Shown here: in pieces, positions 1 through 5,952 of the stretch
Layout of the letters: each line of letters opens with the position of its first letter
Numbering within the stretch: position 1 is the first letter of the stretch
Assembly: GCA_021777365.1 (NCBI GenBank)
Contig: JAJYDP010000122.1
Span: forward strand, 1 to 10,692
Length of the DNA: 10,692 nucleotides
Direction: 5' to 3'
Source of the DNA: Chloroflexota bacterium
GTDB taxonomy: Bacteria; Chloroflexota; Limnocylindria; Limnocylindrales; CSP1-4
The notes under the pieces: model-generated
What the model saw: only the letters and a program-made list of their open reading frames with translations
Database searches by the model: none
What the model was told of the DNA's origin: nothing
Translations under genes and position numbers: made by a program

Positions 1-394
1 GGTCGGACCCGTGATGGAGCGCCTGCGCGAGGCGGATGCCCAGCGGCGCATGGCTCTCCGATCCGTCGGGCCGGTGGCGGACCAGGATCGCCTCGGGATC
101 GAGGTTGCCGGCGATGAACGAGCGCCAGCGCGGTGCACGCTCGGCCATCGCGGCGCGCAGGGCCGCCACGTCCATCTCGGACGCATCGATGGGCGCCGTG
201 CCGCCCTGGGTCACGACCGCCAGGTAGGACGCGTCGGAGGCCACCAGGTGGCGCAGGGTGTCGAGGATGGAGCCGTAGGTCCCGGGCACGCTCGCGGCGA
301 GCTGTCGCTCGTCGAGCTCGGTGCAGGTGTCGAGCAGGCGCAGCGTCGCCCAGACGTGGTGCCCGAACGCGTCGGCCAACAGTGATGGCGTCAT
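1..394 (-). CDS. DinB-family protein (C-terminus beyond window)
   Basis: The reverse strand encodes 131 residues from ATG at 394 and stays open to the left edge, so the end is missing. DinB/YfiT-like proteins are four-helix bundles that usually bind one metal through three histidines; some are thiol-dependent transferases, many are uncharacterised. The first helix has the typical start (GHHVWATLRLLD, residues 11-22). The second carries the family's HL.ASD-type motif (RHLVASDASYL, 48-58), giving candidate ligand H49. The visible end, QALHHGSD (124-131), matches the family's usual HH.sDHR motif, with H127 or H128 as second ligand; the third His would lie just past the edge. About 30-40 residues are probably missing. 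No Shine-Dalgarno precedes the ATG, but a -10-like box lies six bases upstream. It diverges from comF. Family is fairly sure; substrate cannot be told. Confidence 0.85.
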   Translation of the reverse strand, partial: MTPSLLADAFGHHVWATLRLLDTCTELDERQLAASVPGTYGSILDTLRHLVASDASYLAVVTQGGTAPIDASEMDVAALRAAMAERAPRWRSFIAGNLDPEAILVRHRPDGSESHAPLGIRLAQALHHGSD

Positions 395-400
395 CGGCGA

Positions 401-406
401 ACCGTA
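401..406 (-). promoter_or_regulatory. Putative leaderless -10 box for the DinB gene
   Basis: Read on the minus strand, TACGGT is followed by exactly six bases and then the ATG at 394. TANNNT boxes at this distance place the transcription start at or next to the start codon, which fits the lack of a Shine-Dalgarno. No good TTGACA-like -35 is seen. The same spacing recurs upstream of nfo and the Xre gene. Confidence 0.45.
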
Positions 407-623
407 GCACGAGCTCGCGGGTCGGTCTCCTGCAGCAGTCGCGCCACCCTGCCCCCTGTCGCGGGCCGACAACCGACAGCTGGACTGTGCCATGCACCTG
501 GTCGCCTTCGAGCAGCGCCGCCTGGATACCGCGGCGCCCTCTCGACCCGCCCGCCCACGGGGCCGCAGGTCCGCGGCCGCCCCCCTCGCGCCGGTAAGCG
601 GCGGTCGAGGATGGGGCGCGACG

Positions 624-1286
624 ATGCGCGCCATGGCCGCCCTGCTCGACCTGCTGCTGCCCCCGCGCTGCCCCGGCTGCGGACGGGAGGGCGCCCCGAT
701 CTGCGCCGACTGCGCCCGGCCCCTCGAGCGCCGCCTCGACGAACCCCCGGGCGCCCCGCTCGGCCTCCCGGTCGAGCTCCCCGAGGGACTCGCCCAGCTC
801 GAGTGGTGCGCCGCCTTCACCGGGTCGGTGCGCGCGGCGCTCCTGGCGCTCAAATACGACGGGGACCGGCGGGTGGCGGAGCCGCTTGGCCGCGCGGCCG
901 CCCGGCGCTGGCGCCGGGCGGGGATGGGCGGTGAGGTGCTGGTGCCGGTCCCGGTCCACGCCGCGCGCCTGCGGGAGCGCGGCTACGACCAGGCGGAGCT
1001 CCTCGCGGCCGCGGCGGCTCGCGAGCTCGGGATGCCCGTGGTCCCGGCACTCCGGCGCGCCGAGGCCACCGCGGCGCAGTACCGGCTGGGCCGGGCGAGC
1101 CGGGCGGCCAACGTGGGCCACGCCTTCGCCTGCCGGCCGGAGCACCGCAGGGCGATCCGGGAACGGCACGTGGTGCTGGTCGACGACATCGTCACCACGG
1201 GGGCGACCCTCAGCGCCTGCGCGGCCACCCTGCTGGCGTCGGGTGCGCGGCTCGTCTCCGGGCTGACCGTCGCGCGGGAGCGGTGA
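624..1286 (+). CDS. comF: ComF family protein (phosphoribosyltransferase-like)
   Basis: This 220-residue protein is a ComF/GntX-type protein, the family needed for DNA uptake in naturally competent bacteria but also found widely elsewhere with unclear function. The N-terminus has a four-cysteine zinc motif (RCPGCG at 15-20 and CADC at 27-30; C16, C19, C27, C30). A type I phosphoribosyltransferase fold follows: VLVPVPVHAARLRERGYDQ (105-123), the usual AQ..L.R..R..N region (151-163), and the PRPP-binding loop VVLVDDIVTTGAT (183-195). Length matches the family. I chose ATG 624 because it puts the zinc motif at the usual distance from the start. ATG 633 is equally possible, and an in-frame ATG at 492 would add 44 residues of low-complexity sequence. 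The Shine-Dalgarno is poor (GAGG at 607-610). It lies 98 bases before hpf on the same strand, a pairing seen in many bacteria. Family is sure; a role in competence is only inference. Confidence 0.93.
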   Translation: MRAMAALLDLLLPPRCPGCGREGAPICADCARPLERRLDEPPGAPLGLPVELPEGLAQLEWCAAFTGSVRAALLALKYDGDRRVAEPLGRAAARRWRRAGMGGEVLVPVPVHAARLRERGYDQAELLAAAAARELGMPVVPALRRAEATAAQYRLGRASRAANVGHAFACRPEHRRAIRERHVVLVDDIVTTGATLSACAATLLASGARLVSGLTVARER

Positions 1287-1359
1287 GCGGCGCCGCCACG
1301 GCCGATGGGCTTCCGCTCCGGTGACCGTTGGGGGTATCGGAGGGGCGGGGTCCGGGCAG

Positions 1360-1365
1360 TAGAAT
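1360..1365 (+). promoter_or_regulatory. Possible -10 box for hpf
   Basis: TAGAAT differs from the TATAAT consensus at one base and lies in the 98-base gap between comF and hpf. Transcription would start near 1372, giving a leader of about 13 bases that begins with the Shine-Dalgarno. No matching -35 is seen at 16-18 bases, so the call is weak. It would let hpf be expressed separately from comF. Confidence 0.3.
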
Positions 1366-1371
1366 CGCGGC

Positions 1372-1379
1372 AAGGAGGT
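1372..1379 (+). promoter_or_regulatory. Strong RBS that fixes the hpf start at GTG
   Basis: AAGGAGGT is a near-perfect anti-16S match and stands five bases before GTG 1385. It decides for that start over the in-frame ATG at 1328, whose extra 19 residues do not look like the family. Confidence 0.85.
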
Positions 1380-1384
1380 CAGCC

Positions 1385-1972
1385 GTGCGCACGACCGTCA
1401 AAGGCAAGAACCTCGACGTCTCCGACCGCGACCGCCAGTACGCCGAACAGAAGACGCAGCGGCTCGCCCGCATCCTCGATGACCGCAGCGAGGTCATCGT
1501 GGAGTACTCGGTCGAGCACAACCGCAGCGCCGACCAACGGCACATCGCGGAGCTGACGTTGCTGCTTGACGGCAAACCGGTCCGGGGGGTTGGGCGCGCG
1601 TCCTCCTTCCGGGCCGCGATGGACACGGTGGTCGACAAGGTCGAGAACCTCGCGGTCGAGCACAAGGAACGACCGCGCACCCGGGCCCGCTCGGCAGAGG
1701 CCAAGACCGTCCTGCGCTCGATCGCCGAAGGATCGGCGCCGCCCGCGGAGCGCGAGGGCGGCCCCTCGGTCGTGAAGGTGAAGCGCTTCGCCATCGAGCC
1801 GATGTTCGAGGAGGACGCGGTGGCGCGGATGGAGGAGCTGGGCCACAGCTTCTTCCTCTTCGTCAACGCCGAGAACGAGCGCCTGGCTCTCCTCTACCGG
1901 CGGCGCGACGGCGACTACGGGATGATCGAGCCCACCATCGGGGGGGCCTACACGCCCGGACGCAAGTCGTAG
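1385..1972 (+). CDS. hpf: Long-form ribosome hibernation promoting factor (HPF)
   Basis: This 195-residue protein is the long form of HPF, which binds the 30S decoding and tRNA channel in stationary phase or stress and dimerises 70S ribosomes into inactive 100S particles. Residues 1-96 form the S30AE/RaiA domain (start RTTVKGKNLDVSDRDRQYAE; later FRAAMDTVVDKVENLAVEH). Residues 97-128 are a charged, Ala/Pro-rich linker. Residues 129-195 are the dimerisation domain, with the hallmark VKRFAIEPMFEEDAVARMEE (132-151), then GHSFFLFVNAENE and YGMIEPTIGGAY. Length is typical. The GTG start is set by a strong ribosome binding site. It follows comF at 98 bases and faces the broken DUF2087 gene convergently. 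In Firmicutes and actinobacteria secA often follows; it does not here. No obvious terminator is seen after the stop. Confidence 0.96.
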   Translation: MRTTVKGKNLDVSDRDRQYAEQKTQRLARILDDRSEVIVEYSVEHNRSADQRHIAELTLLLDGKPVRGVGRASSFRAAMDTVVDKVENLAVEHKERPRTRARSAEAKTVLRSIAEGSAPPAEREGGPSVVKVKRFAIEPMFEEDAVARMEELGHSFFLFVNAENERLALLYRRRDGDYGMIEPTIGGAYTPGRKS

Positions 1973-2032
1973 CCGCGTCGAGGGGCAGCGCGCCGAGCTT
2001 CGCCGGGCCGGGGGCACCCGAGCGGACGGGGT

Positions 2033-2234
2033 CTACTCGCCGGACCCGGGCTGCGCACCTGCTTGGGCCCGCCGATAGACGCCCGCCTGCCGGGTCAGCA
2101 GTCCGCGAGCAGGTATCGCAGGACCACGTCCTTCTTGCGCTGCTGGGCCGGGATCGTGGCCAGGCGCCCGTCGCGCAGGAGGCGCGCAGGACCCGTGCCT
2201 CGTACGCGATGTCGTCGGCCCCGGGGCCGGTCAC
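2033..2234 (-). pseudogene. Broken DUF2087-domain gene
   Basis: The minus strand holds pieces of a DUF2087 domain in three reading frames. From GTG 2234 the first frame reads TGPGADDIAYEARVLRA, matching the stretch before DUF2087 in the intact neighbour. At about 2180 one base appears lost (GCC TTC CTG reduced to GCC TCC TG). The next frame reads LLRDGRLATIPAQQRKKDVV and then LRYLLA, clearly the first half of the domain, and meets a TGA. At about 2104 the frame changes again to GLLTRQAGVYRRA, the domain's last strand (compare GILTRDAGEYRLA in the intact gene), ending at TAG 2033. By comparison about 35 residues of the middle are missing. The GTG lies four bases after the intact regulator's stop, so it was probably the next gene in the same transcript. 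It could have been a DUF2087-only protein, as no HTH portion precedes it. Confidence 0.72.
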
Positions 2235-2238
2235 GCGT

Positions 2239-2829
2239 TCAGCTCGGCCAGGACTGGCGCGGCGCCAGGCGGTATTCGCCGGCGTCGCGCGTCAGGATCC
2301 CGACGGCGGTGAGGGCGTGCCGCAGCGCCGGGGGATCGTCGACCATCGTTGCGAGCCGCGCGTTGACCTTGCGCTTGGGGTAGCGCACGCCCGGCTCGAG
2401 GACTGCACCGGCGAGGTAGCGCAGGAGCACCAGGCGGGCCCGCTCGTCGACCGGCATGCGCACCACCCGGCCGTCCCTCAGGCAGTCGCCCAGGACCTTC
2501 GCCTCGTGCGCCGGACGGAGGATGCCGTCGGGTCCGGGAAGCATGGCCGGCTCGGCCGTGCCGAGGCGGCCCGCCGCCTCCAGCTGCCGGGCGATCTCGG
2601 CCAGGCGGCCGTCGACCAGCGCGTACTCGACGTAGGGACGCCGCTCGCGCGAGTCGACCAAACCGGCCTCGCGCAGCCGGGCCAGGTGGTGCACCGCCGT
2701 GGCCGGCGTCAGCCCCAGCGCGTCCGCCAGCTCGGTCACGACCATGGGCCGCTCGGCGAGAAGGACGATGATGCGCAGGCGCGAGGCGTCGGAGAGGGCC
2801 TTGAGCGTCGCGAGCAGGTCCGTGTCCAC
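2239..2829 (-). CDS. ArsR-type HTH regulator with C-terminal DUF2087
   Basis: This 196-residue protein joins a winged-helix ArsR-like domain (about 5-85) to DUF2087 (about 107-189). The HTH has the family's ALSDASRLRIIVLLAERPM start and recognition helix TPATAVHHLARLREAGLV (41-58), followed by the wing with RRPYVEYAL. The ELCVCDL-type metal motif of classical ArsR/SmtB sensors is absent; the only cysteine is C116, so a metal sensor of that type is unlikely. DUF2087 shows LRDGRVVRMP, RLVLLRYLAGAVLEPGVRYP, then KRKVNARL and GILTRDAGEYRLA. The ligand of this class is unknown to me. GTG 2829 is supported by GGAGGT eight bases upstream. The gene diverges from nfo, with an inverted repeat between them, and is followed by a decayed DUF2087 copy. 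It probably controls itself; control of nfo is possible but unproven. Confidence 0.9.
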   Translation of the reverse strand: MDTDLLATLKALSDASRLRIIVLLAERPMVVTELADALGLTPATAVHHLARLREAGLVDSRERRPYVEYALVDGRLAEIARQLEAAGRLGTAEPAMLPGPDGILRPAHEAKVLGDCLRDGRVVRMPVDERARLVLLRYLAGAVLEPGVRYPKRKVNARLATMVDDPPALRHALTAVGILTRDAGEYRLAPRQSWPS

Positions 2830-2837
2830 GTCCGGCG

Positions 2838-2843
2838 ACCTCC
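2838..2843 (-). promoter_or_regulatory. RBS fixing the GTG start of the HTH-DUF2087 gene
   Basis: GGAGGT on the minus strand, eight bases before GTG 2829, is a strong Shine-Dalgarno and supports a GTG start. A weak -10-like TAGACT lies further upstream at 2866-2871, with no clear -35. Confidence 0.75.
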
Positions 2844-2890
2844 AGCTCGGGTCCAGTTCATCGGCAGTCTAATCCAGTGCGTCGTTGCGT

Positions 2891-2906
2891 TTCGATGGCG
2901 ATCGAA
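2891..2906. promoter_or_regulatory. Inverted repeat, possible operator of the HTH-DUF2087 regulator
   Basis: TTCGAT-GGCG-ATCGAA is a perfect 6-bp inverted repeat with a four-base spacer, in the 222-base gap between the divergent regulator and nfo. It lies about 62-77 bases upstream of the regulator's start, next to where the -35 of the weak -10 candidate (2866-2871) would fall. It is AT-richer than its surroundings. ArsR-family dimers bind such symmetric sites, so self-regulation is plausible, but no second copy is seen in the window. Confidence 0.35.
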
Positions 2907-3039
2907 TCGGGGCGGTTGGGGACCTCCAAGACGCCGGTGGGCGACGCTCCGATGGCAACGGGCCAACGGTAACGGCGCATGGGTAGCCGGGCCATCCCCA
3001 GGGCCCCGTAGCCGCCCTCGCGATCGCGGCGCCCTCCGC

Positions 3040-3045
3040 TACCAT
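3040..3045 (+). promoter_or_regulatory. Putative leaderless -10 box for nfo
   Basis: TACCAT is followed by six bases and ATG 3052. No Shine-Dalgarno is visible in the 30 bases before the start. The arrangement fits a leaderless mRNA starting at the A of ATG. A TTGACA-like -35 is not apparent. Confidence 0.45.
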
Positions 3046-3051
3046 CGGGCC

Positions 3052-4089
3052 ATGGATCCGGACCTCCGCAGCGCGCTCGGCGGCCGGCGCGTGGGCGTGC
3101 ACCTGCCGCTCGCGGGCGGCATGGTCAAGGCCGTCGACCGCGCGATCGCCATCGGCGCCACCTGCCTGCAGGTCTTCGCCGACAACCCGAGCGCGTGGCG
3201 CCGCCGTGCCGTCCCGCCTGCCGAGCTGCCGGCCTTCCGCGCCCGCCTGGTTGCGGACGACATCCTGCCGCTCGCCGTCCACGGCCCCTACCTGCTGAAC
3301 CTGGCGGCCTCGGACGAGACGATCCGGGAACGGACCGTCGCGACGCTTGCCGCGGACCTGCGGACCGCGGCGGCCTGGGGCACCCCGTTCCTCAACGTGC
3401 ACATCGGGTCCCACCGGGGACACGGCACCGAGATCGGGGTGGCCCGCATCGCCGAGTCGGTGCGACGGGCGCTCGCCGAGGTGCCGGCGGAACCGGGCTC
3501 GCCCCGGCTCGTGCTGGAGAATTCCGCCGGCGGCGGAGACGGCCTCGGCGGCACGGTCGAGGAGCTGGCCGCGATCCAGGAGGCGATCGCCGCGACCGGT
3601 GCCGACGTCGGCCGCGTGGCCTTCTGCCTCGACACGGCGCACGCCTGGGGCGCCGGCTATGAGATCTCGCGGCCCGAGGAGGTCGACCGGCTGCTGGCCG
3701 CGCTGGCGCGGGCGCTCGGCGCCCGACGGATCGTGATGGTCCACCTCAACGACTCGAAGGCTGCGCTCGGCTCGCACGTCGACCGCCACGAGCACATCGG
3801 CGCGGGCGCCATCGGCCCCGACGGGCTGCGCGCGATCCTCCTCCACCCGGACCTCTCCGGCGTCCCCTTCTACCTCGAGACGCCGGGCATGGACGAGGGG
3901 TTCGACGCGGTGAACATGGCACGCGTGCGGGCGCTCCTGGCCGGGACGCCGCTGCCCGACCTGCCAGGGCCCGTCGAACCGGCGCGGCGGCCGCGCGGCC
4001 GCCCCCGGGAGACGGCCGCCGCGGTGCCCCCCGAGCCGCCGGAGGCGGCTGCCGGCACGCGGCGCCGGCGGCGCGGACCCGCGACCTGA
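3052..4089 (+). CDS. nfo: Deoxyribonuclease IV (endonuclease IV, AP endonuclease family 2)
   Basis: This 345-residue protein cleaves the DNA backbone 5' to abasic sites and cleans blocked 3' ends in base excision repair. It is a TIM-barrel enzyme with three zinc ions. All nine ligands known from E. coli Nfo are found: H77 (VHGPYLLNLA), H117 (LNVHIGSHRG), E156 (LVLENSAGGG), D194 and H197 (CLDTAHAWGAGY), H231 (VHLNDSK), D244 and H246 (VDRHEHIGAGAIG), and E276 (YLETPG). The barrel ends near residue 299. A further 45 or so residues are rich in Pro, Ala and Arg and end in RRRRRGPAT, longer than the E. coli protein (about 285 residues), and may be a disordered DNA-binding tail. The reading frame is open far upstream, but that part is antisense to the HTH-DUF2087 gene, and ATG 3052 gives the right N-terminus. 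Expression probably starts from its own leaderless promoter. Confidence 0.96.
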   Translation: MDPDLRSALGGRRVGVHLPLAGGMVKAVDRAIAIGATCLQVFADNPSAWRRRAVPPAELPAFRARLVADDILPLAVHGPYLLNLAASDETIRERTVATLAADLRTAAAWGTPFLNVHIGSHRGHGTEIGVARIAESVRRALAEVPAEPGSPRLVLENSAGGGDGLGGTVEELAAIQEAIAATGADVGRVAFCLDTAHAWGAGYEISRPEEVDRLLAALARALGARRIVMVHLNDSKAALGSHVDRHEHIGAGAIGPDGLRAILLHPDLSGVPFYLETPGMDEGFDAVNMARVRALLAGTPLPDLPGPVEPARRPRGRPRETAAAVPPEPPEAAAGTRRRRRGPAT

Positions 4090-4130
4090 CAGCCGACCTT
4101 GCAGATCGGCACGCCCGACCGGGTGCCCGG

Positions 4131-4158
4131 GCACGGTACCAACGGGCCATACCGGTGC
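4131..4158. promoter_or_regulatory. Imperfect inverted repeat, possible Xre operator
   Basis: GCACGGTA (4131-4138) and TACCGGTGC (4150-4158) form an imperfect inverted repeat with one unpaired base and an 11-base spacer. It is centred about 40 bases before the Xre start codon, so on a leaderless transcript it would cover the -35 region. Xre-type repressors commonly bind such sites in their own promoters. A separate 12-bp palindrome, GTGCCCGGGCAC, overlaps its left edge (4123-4134); it might instead belong to the end of nfo. Confidence 0.35.
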
Positions 4159-4172
4159 GCGCAGGCGACGGC

Positions 4173-4178
4173 GATCAT
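4173..4178 (+). promoter_or_regulatory. Putative leaderless -10 box for the Xre gene
   Basis: GATCAT stands six bases before ATG 4185, the same spacing as at nfo and the DinB gene, though it lacks the leading T. There is no Shine-Dalgarno. It favours ATG 4185 over the in-frame GTG at 4155. Confidence 0.3.
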
Positions 4179-4184
4179 GCCGCC

Positions 4185-4646
4185 ATGAGCGTGCAGGATC
4201 CCCGCGGATTCAACGAATGGCTCCGCGCCCAGCTGAAGGCGAAGCGGATGTCGCAGCGCCAGCTCGCCCAGCAGGCCGGCGTGGACCACTCCACGATCTC
4301 GCGGCTCATCCGCGGCGATCGCACGCCGTCCCTGGGCACCGCCACCAAGCTCGCGCGCGGGCTCCGGGAGATCCGCGACGACGCCGACTCCCCCGCCTAC
4401 TTCGGCCAGGTGAACGGCACGAACACGAACCCCACGGCCCGCGTGGAGTACGCGCTGCGGGCCGACGATCTCCTCTCGGACGTCCACGTGCGGCAGATCA
4501 TGGACTTCTACCTCACCGTGCGTGCCCGGCGGATGAACGGCGGGAACGACAACGACCACGCGCTGCGGGCATCCATGCTCATGCGGCCGGCCGGCCAGAG
4601 CTCGGCCGGCGCGCTGAGCGCCAGACGGGCACCGCAGCGCTCCTGA
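4185..4646 (+). CDS. Xre-family helix-turn-helix protein
   Basis: This 153-residue protein has a Cro/C1-type HTH at about residues 9-62. The two helices are SQRQLAQQAGVD (23-34) and STISRLIRGDRTPS (36-49), followed by the usual LGTATKLARGL helix. The remaining 90 residues match no family I recognise: a polar stretch with NGTNTNPTARVEYALR, a probable helix LSDVHVRQIMDFYLTVRARR (97-116), then a low-complexity tail rich in Ala, Ser and Arg. That helix could mediate dimerisation. ATG 4185 is chosen because a -10-like box lies six bases before it and the HTH then starts at a normal position; GTG 4155 would add ten residues. The gene stands alone between nfo and the convergent envelope operon and ends before a strong hairpin. 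Targets are unknown; an inverted repeat in its promoter suggests self-regulation. Confidence 0.87.
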   Translation: MSVQDPRGFNEWLRAQLKAKRMSQRQLAQQAGVDHSTISRLIRGDRTPSLGTATKLARGLREIRDDADSPAYFGQVNGTNTNPTARVEYALRADDLLSDVHVRQIMDFYLTVRARRMNGGNDNDHALRASMLMRPAGQSSAGALSARRAPQRS

Positions 4647-4696
4647 CGAGCACACGGCAGGTCCGGGTTCCTCCTCCCCCGGCCGTCGACTCCCTC

Positions 4697-4728
4697 GGAT
4701 GCCGGCCCTCCCGAGCGGGCCGGCATCC
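4697..4728. terminator. Hairpin terminator between convergent genes
   Basis: GGATGCCGGCCC and GGGCCGGCATCC form a perfect 12-bp stem with an 8-base loop, 50 bases after the Xre stop and 90 bases after the flippase-like gene's stop on the other strand. Only a short TTT follows on the plus strand and no T-run on the minus strand. It is therefore a GC-type hairpin that may act as a terminator, possibly from both sides, rather than a classic U-tract terminator. Confidence 0.7.
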
Positions 4729-4818
4729 GGCATTTCCGGGAAGGTGCGCGATCGCCGCCGAACTCGCCCGCACCCCGGAGCCGGGCCCGCGCGGGCCGAC
4801 CGCGGCGGGCGTCGACCG

Positions 4819-5952
4819 TCAGGCGCTCGGCTCTCCGTCGGCGGCCGGCGAGGGCAGCCCGTTCGTCGCGCTGGACGCCGGGTCCAGGGTCCGCCCCTTG
4901 GTCTTGGGCGAGAGCACGTAGACCACGCTGCCCAGCGCGATCACGGAGAGGACGCTGATCGCCCGGTCCACCACCGTGATGGCGAGCGCCTCGTTGGAGG
5001 GGACGCCGTAGACGGCGGTGAGGAGGCCCACCACGGCCCCCTCGACGAAGCCCAGGCCCGCGGGGGTGAGGGGAATCGCCGTCAGCAGCGAGGCCGCCAG
5101 CGCCACGAACGCGGCGCCGCTCATCCCGAGCCGCACGTCGGGGAACCCGAGGGCCAGCACGACCAGGTAGAGGCGGGCCGCCTCGGTGGCCCAGATCAGG
5201 CCCGTCAGGATCCCGAGCACCGGCACCTGCCGGGTCCCGATCCCGAAGACGCCTTCCTCGAACCGCTCGTAGAGCGAGACCACCCGGGCGGGCACCGGGA
5301 AGACGGTGAGCAGCCGGCGGCCGAAGTTGCGCAGGGTGAAGAGCCCGACCGCCAGCAGCGCGATCACCACGAAGCCGAGCCCGAAGATGATCTGCACCTC
5401 GCGGGGCATCCCCGCCCGGAAGCTCCAGAGCCCCGCCGCCAGGCCGAGCAGGACGATCGCGAAGAGGTCGAAGATCCGCTCGATGAAGATCGTGCCCAGG
5501 GTGCGGCTCAGCGAGACCAGGAAGTTGAGGCGCAGCAGCCAGCCCCGGTAGATGTCCCCGAGCTTGGCGGGGACCACGCAGTTGACCAGCCAGCTGATGT
5601 AGATGATCTCGGTCGAGTCGCGGGTGGAGACCTCGGTGGAGGCGGCGCGCAGGATCAGCCGCCAGCGCAGGCCGCGCAGGGGGAACCCCGCGTAGTAGAC
5701 CGCGAGCGCGGCCAGCAGCAGCCAGGGGTTGGCGCCCAGGATCAGGCCGGGCAGTTTGTCGAGCTTGAACCCGGGCAGGCTGACCGCCAGCAGGACCAGC
5801 ACCAGGACCGGCACCAGGATCGAGACCAGGGTGCGCGGCTGGCGCAGCCGGCGGCCGAGCGAGATCTGCTCCGCCGAGACGTCCGGCACGGCGGGCACCA
5901 ATGGCGTCGCCTCGCCGCCGGACCGCGCCCCCCGGGACGGGCCGCCGCTCAT
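4819..5952 (-). CDS. Flippase-like integral membrane protein (LPG synthase TM / UPF0104 family)
   Basis: This 377-residue membrane protein belongs to the family of the transmembrane half of lysylphosphatidylglycerol synthase MprF, also called UPF0104. Family members are lipid flippases or glycolipid-associated proteins; many have no known substrate. A polar, Pro/Ser-rich N-terminus (1-40) is followed by about eight hydrophobic segments (roughly 41-60, 75-92, 153-178, 186-207, 245-269, 278-298, 300-318 and 329-347). Family hallmarks are NCVVPAKLGDIYRGWLL (124-140), ERIFDLFAI (158-166) and the late TPAGLGFVEG (296-305). The soluble aminoacyl-transfer domain of MprF is absent, so it is not a complete lysyl-PG synthase. 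Its ATG overlaps the PHP gene's TGA (ATGA) with GGGAGG seven bases upstream, so translation is probably coupled. It appears to be the last gene of the operon that includes murA and mreB, which suggests an envelope-lipid role. Confidence 0.88.
   Translation of the reverse strand: MSGGPSRGARSGGEATPLVPAVPDVSAEQISLGRRLRQPRTLVSILVPVLVLVLLAVSLPGFKLDKLPGLILGANPWLLLAALAVYYAGFPLRGLRWRLILRAASTEVSTRDSTEIIYISWLVNCVVPAKLGDIYRGWLLRLNFLVSLSRTLGTIFIERIFDLFAIVLLGLAAGLWSFRAGMPREVQIIFGLGFVVIALLAVGLFTLRNFGRRLLTVFPVPARVVSLYERFEEGVFGIGTRQVPVLGILTGLIWATEAARLYLVVLALGFPDVRLGMSGAAFVALAASLLTAIPLTPAGLGFVEGAVVGLLTAVYGVPSNEALAITVVDRAISVLSVIALGSVVYVLSPKTKGRTLDPASSATNGLPSPAADGEPSA

Noticed and set aside
492..623. 44-residue N-terminal extension of ComF from ATG 492
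   Set aside because: The extra sequence is Pro/Arg/Ala-rich, unlike the family, and has no Shine-Dalgarno or -10 box at the right distance.
1863..2234. 123-residue minus-strand open frame as a real gene
   Set aside because: Only its first 18 or so residues look like protein, and they belong to the broken DUF2087 gene. The rest is out of frame and antisense to the end of hpf.
2957..2975. Three AACGG units upstream of nfo
   Set aside because: Too short and irregularly spaced to call a repeat array or operator.
2209..3051. Upstream extension of the nfo frame as one 626-residue protein
   Set aside because: The extra 281 residues are antisense to the HTH-DUF2087 gene, have no family likeness, and ATG 3052 gives the normal endonuclease IV N-terminus.
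2869..4134. 421-residue minus-strand open frame opposite nfo
   Set aside because: Low-complexity shadow of nfo; nfo has all active-site motifs on the other strand.
4784..4797. 14-bp perfect palindrome GGCCCGCGCGGGCC after the flippase-like gene
   Set aside because: It consists only of G and C, has no loop, and is expected by chance in DNA this GC-rich. It could add to termination but cannot be supported.
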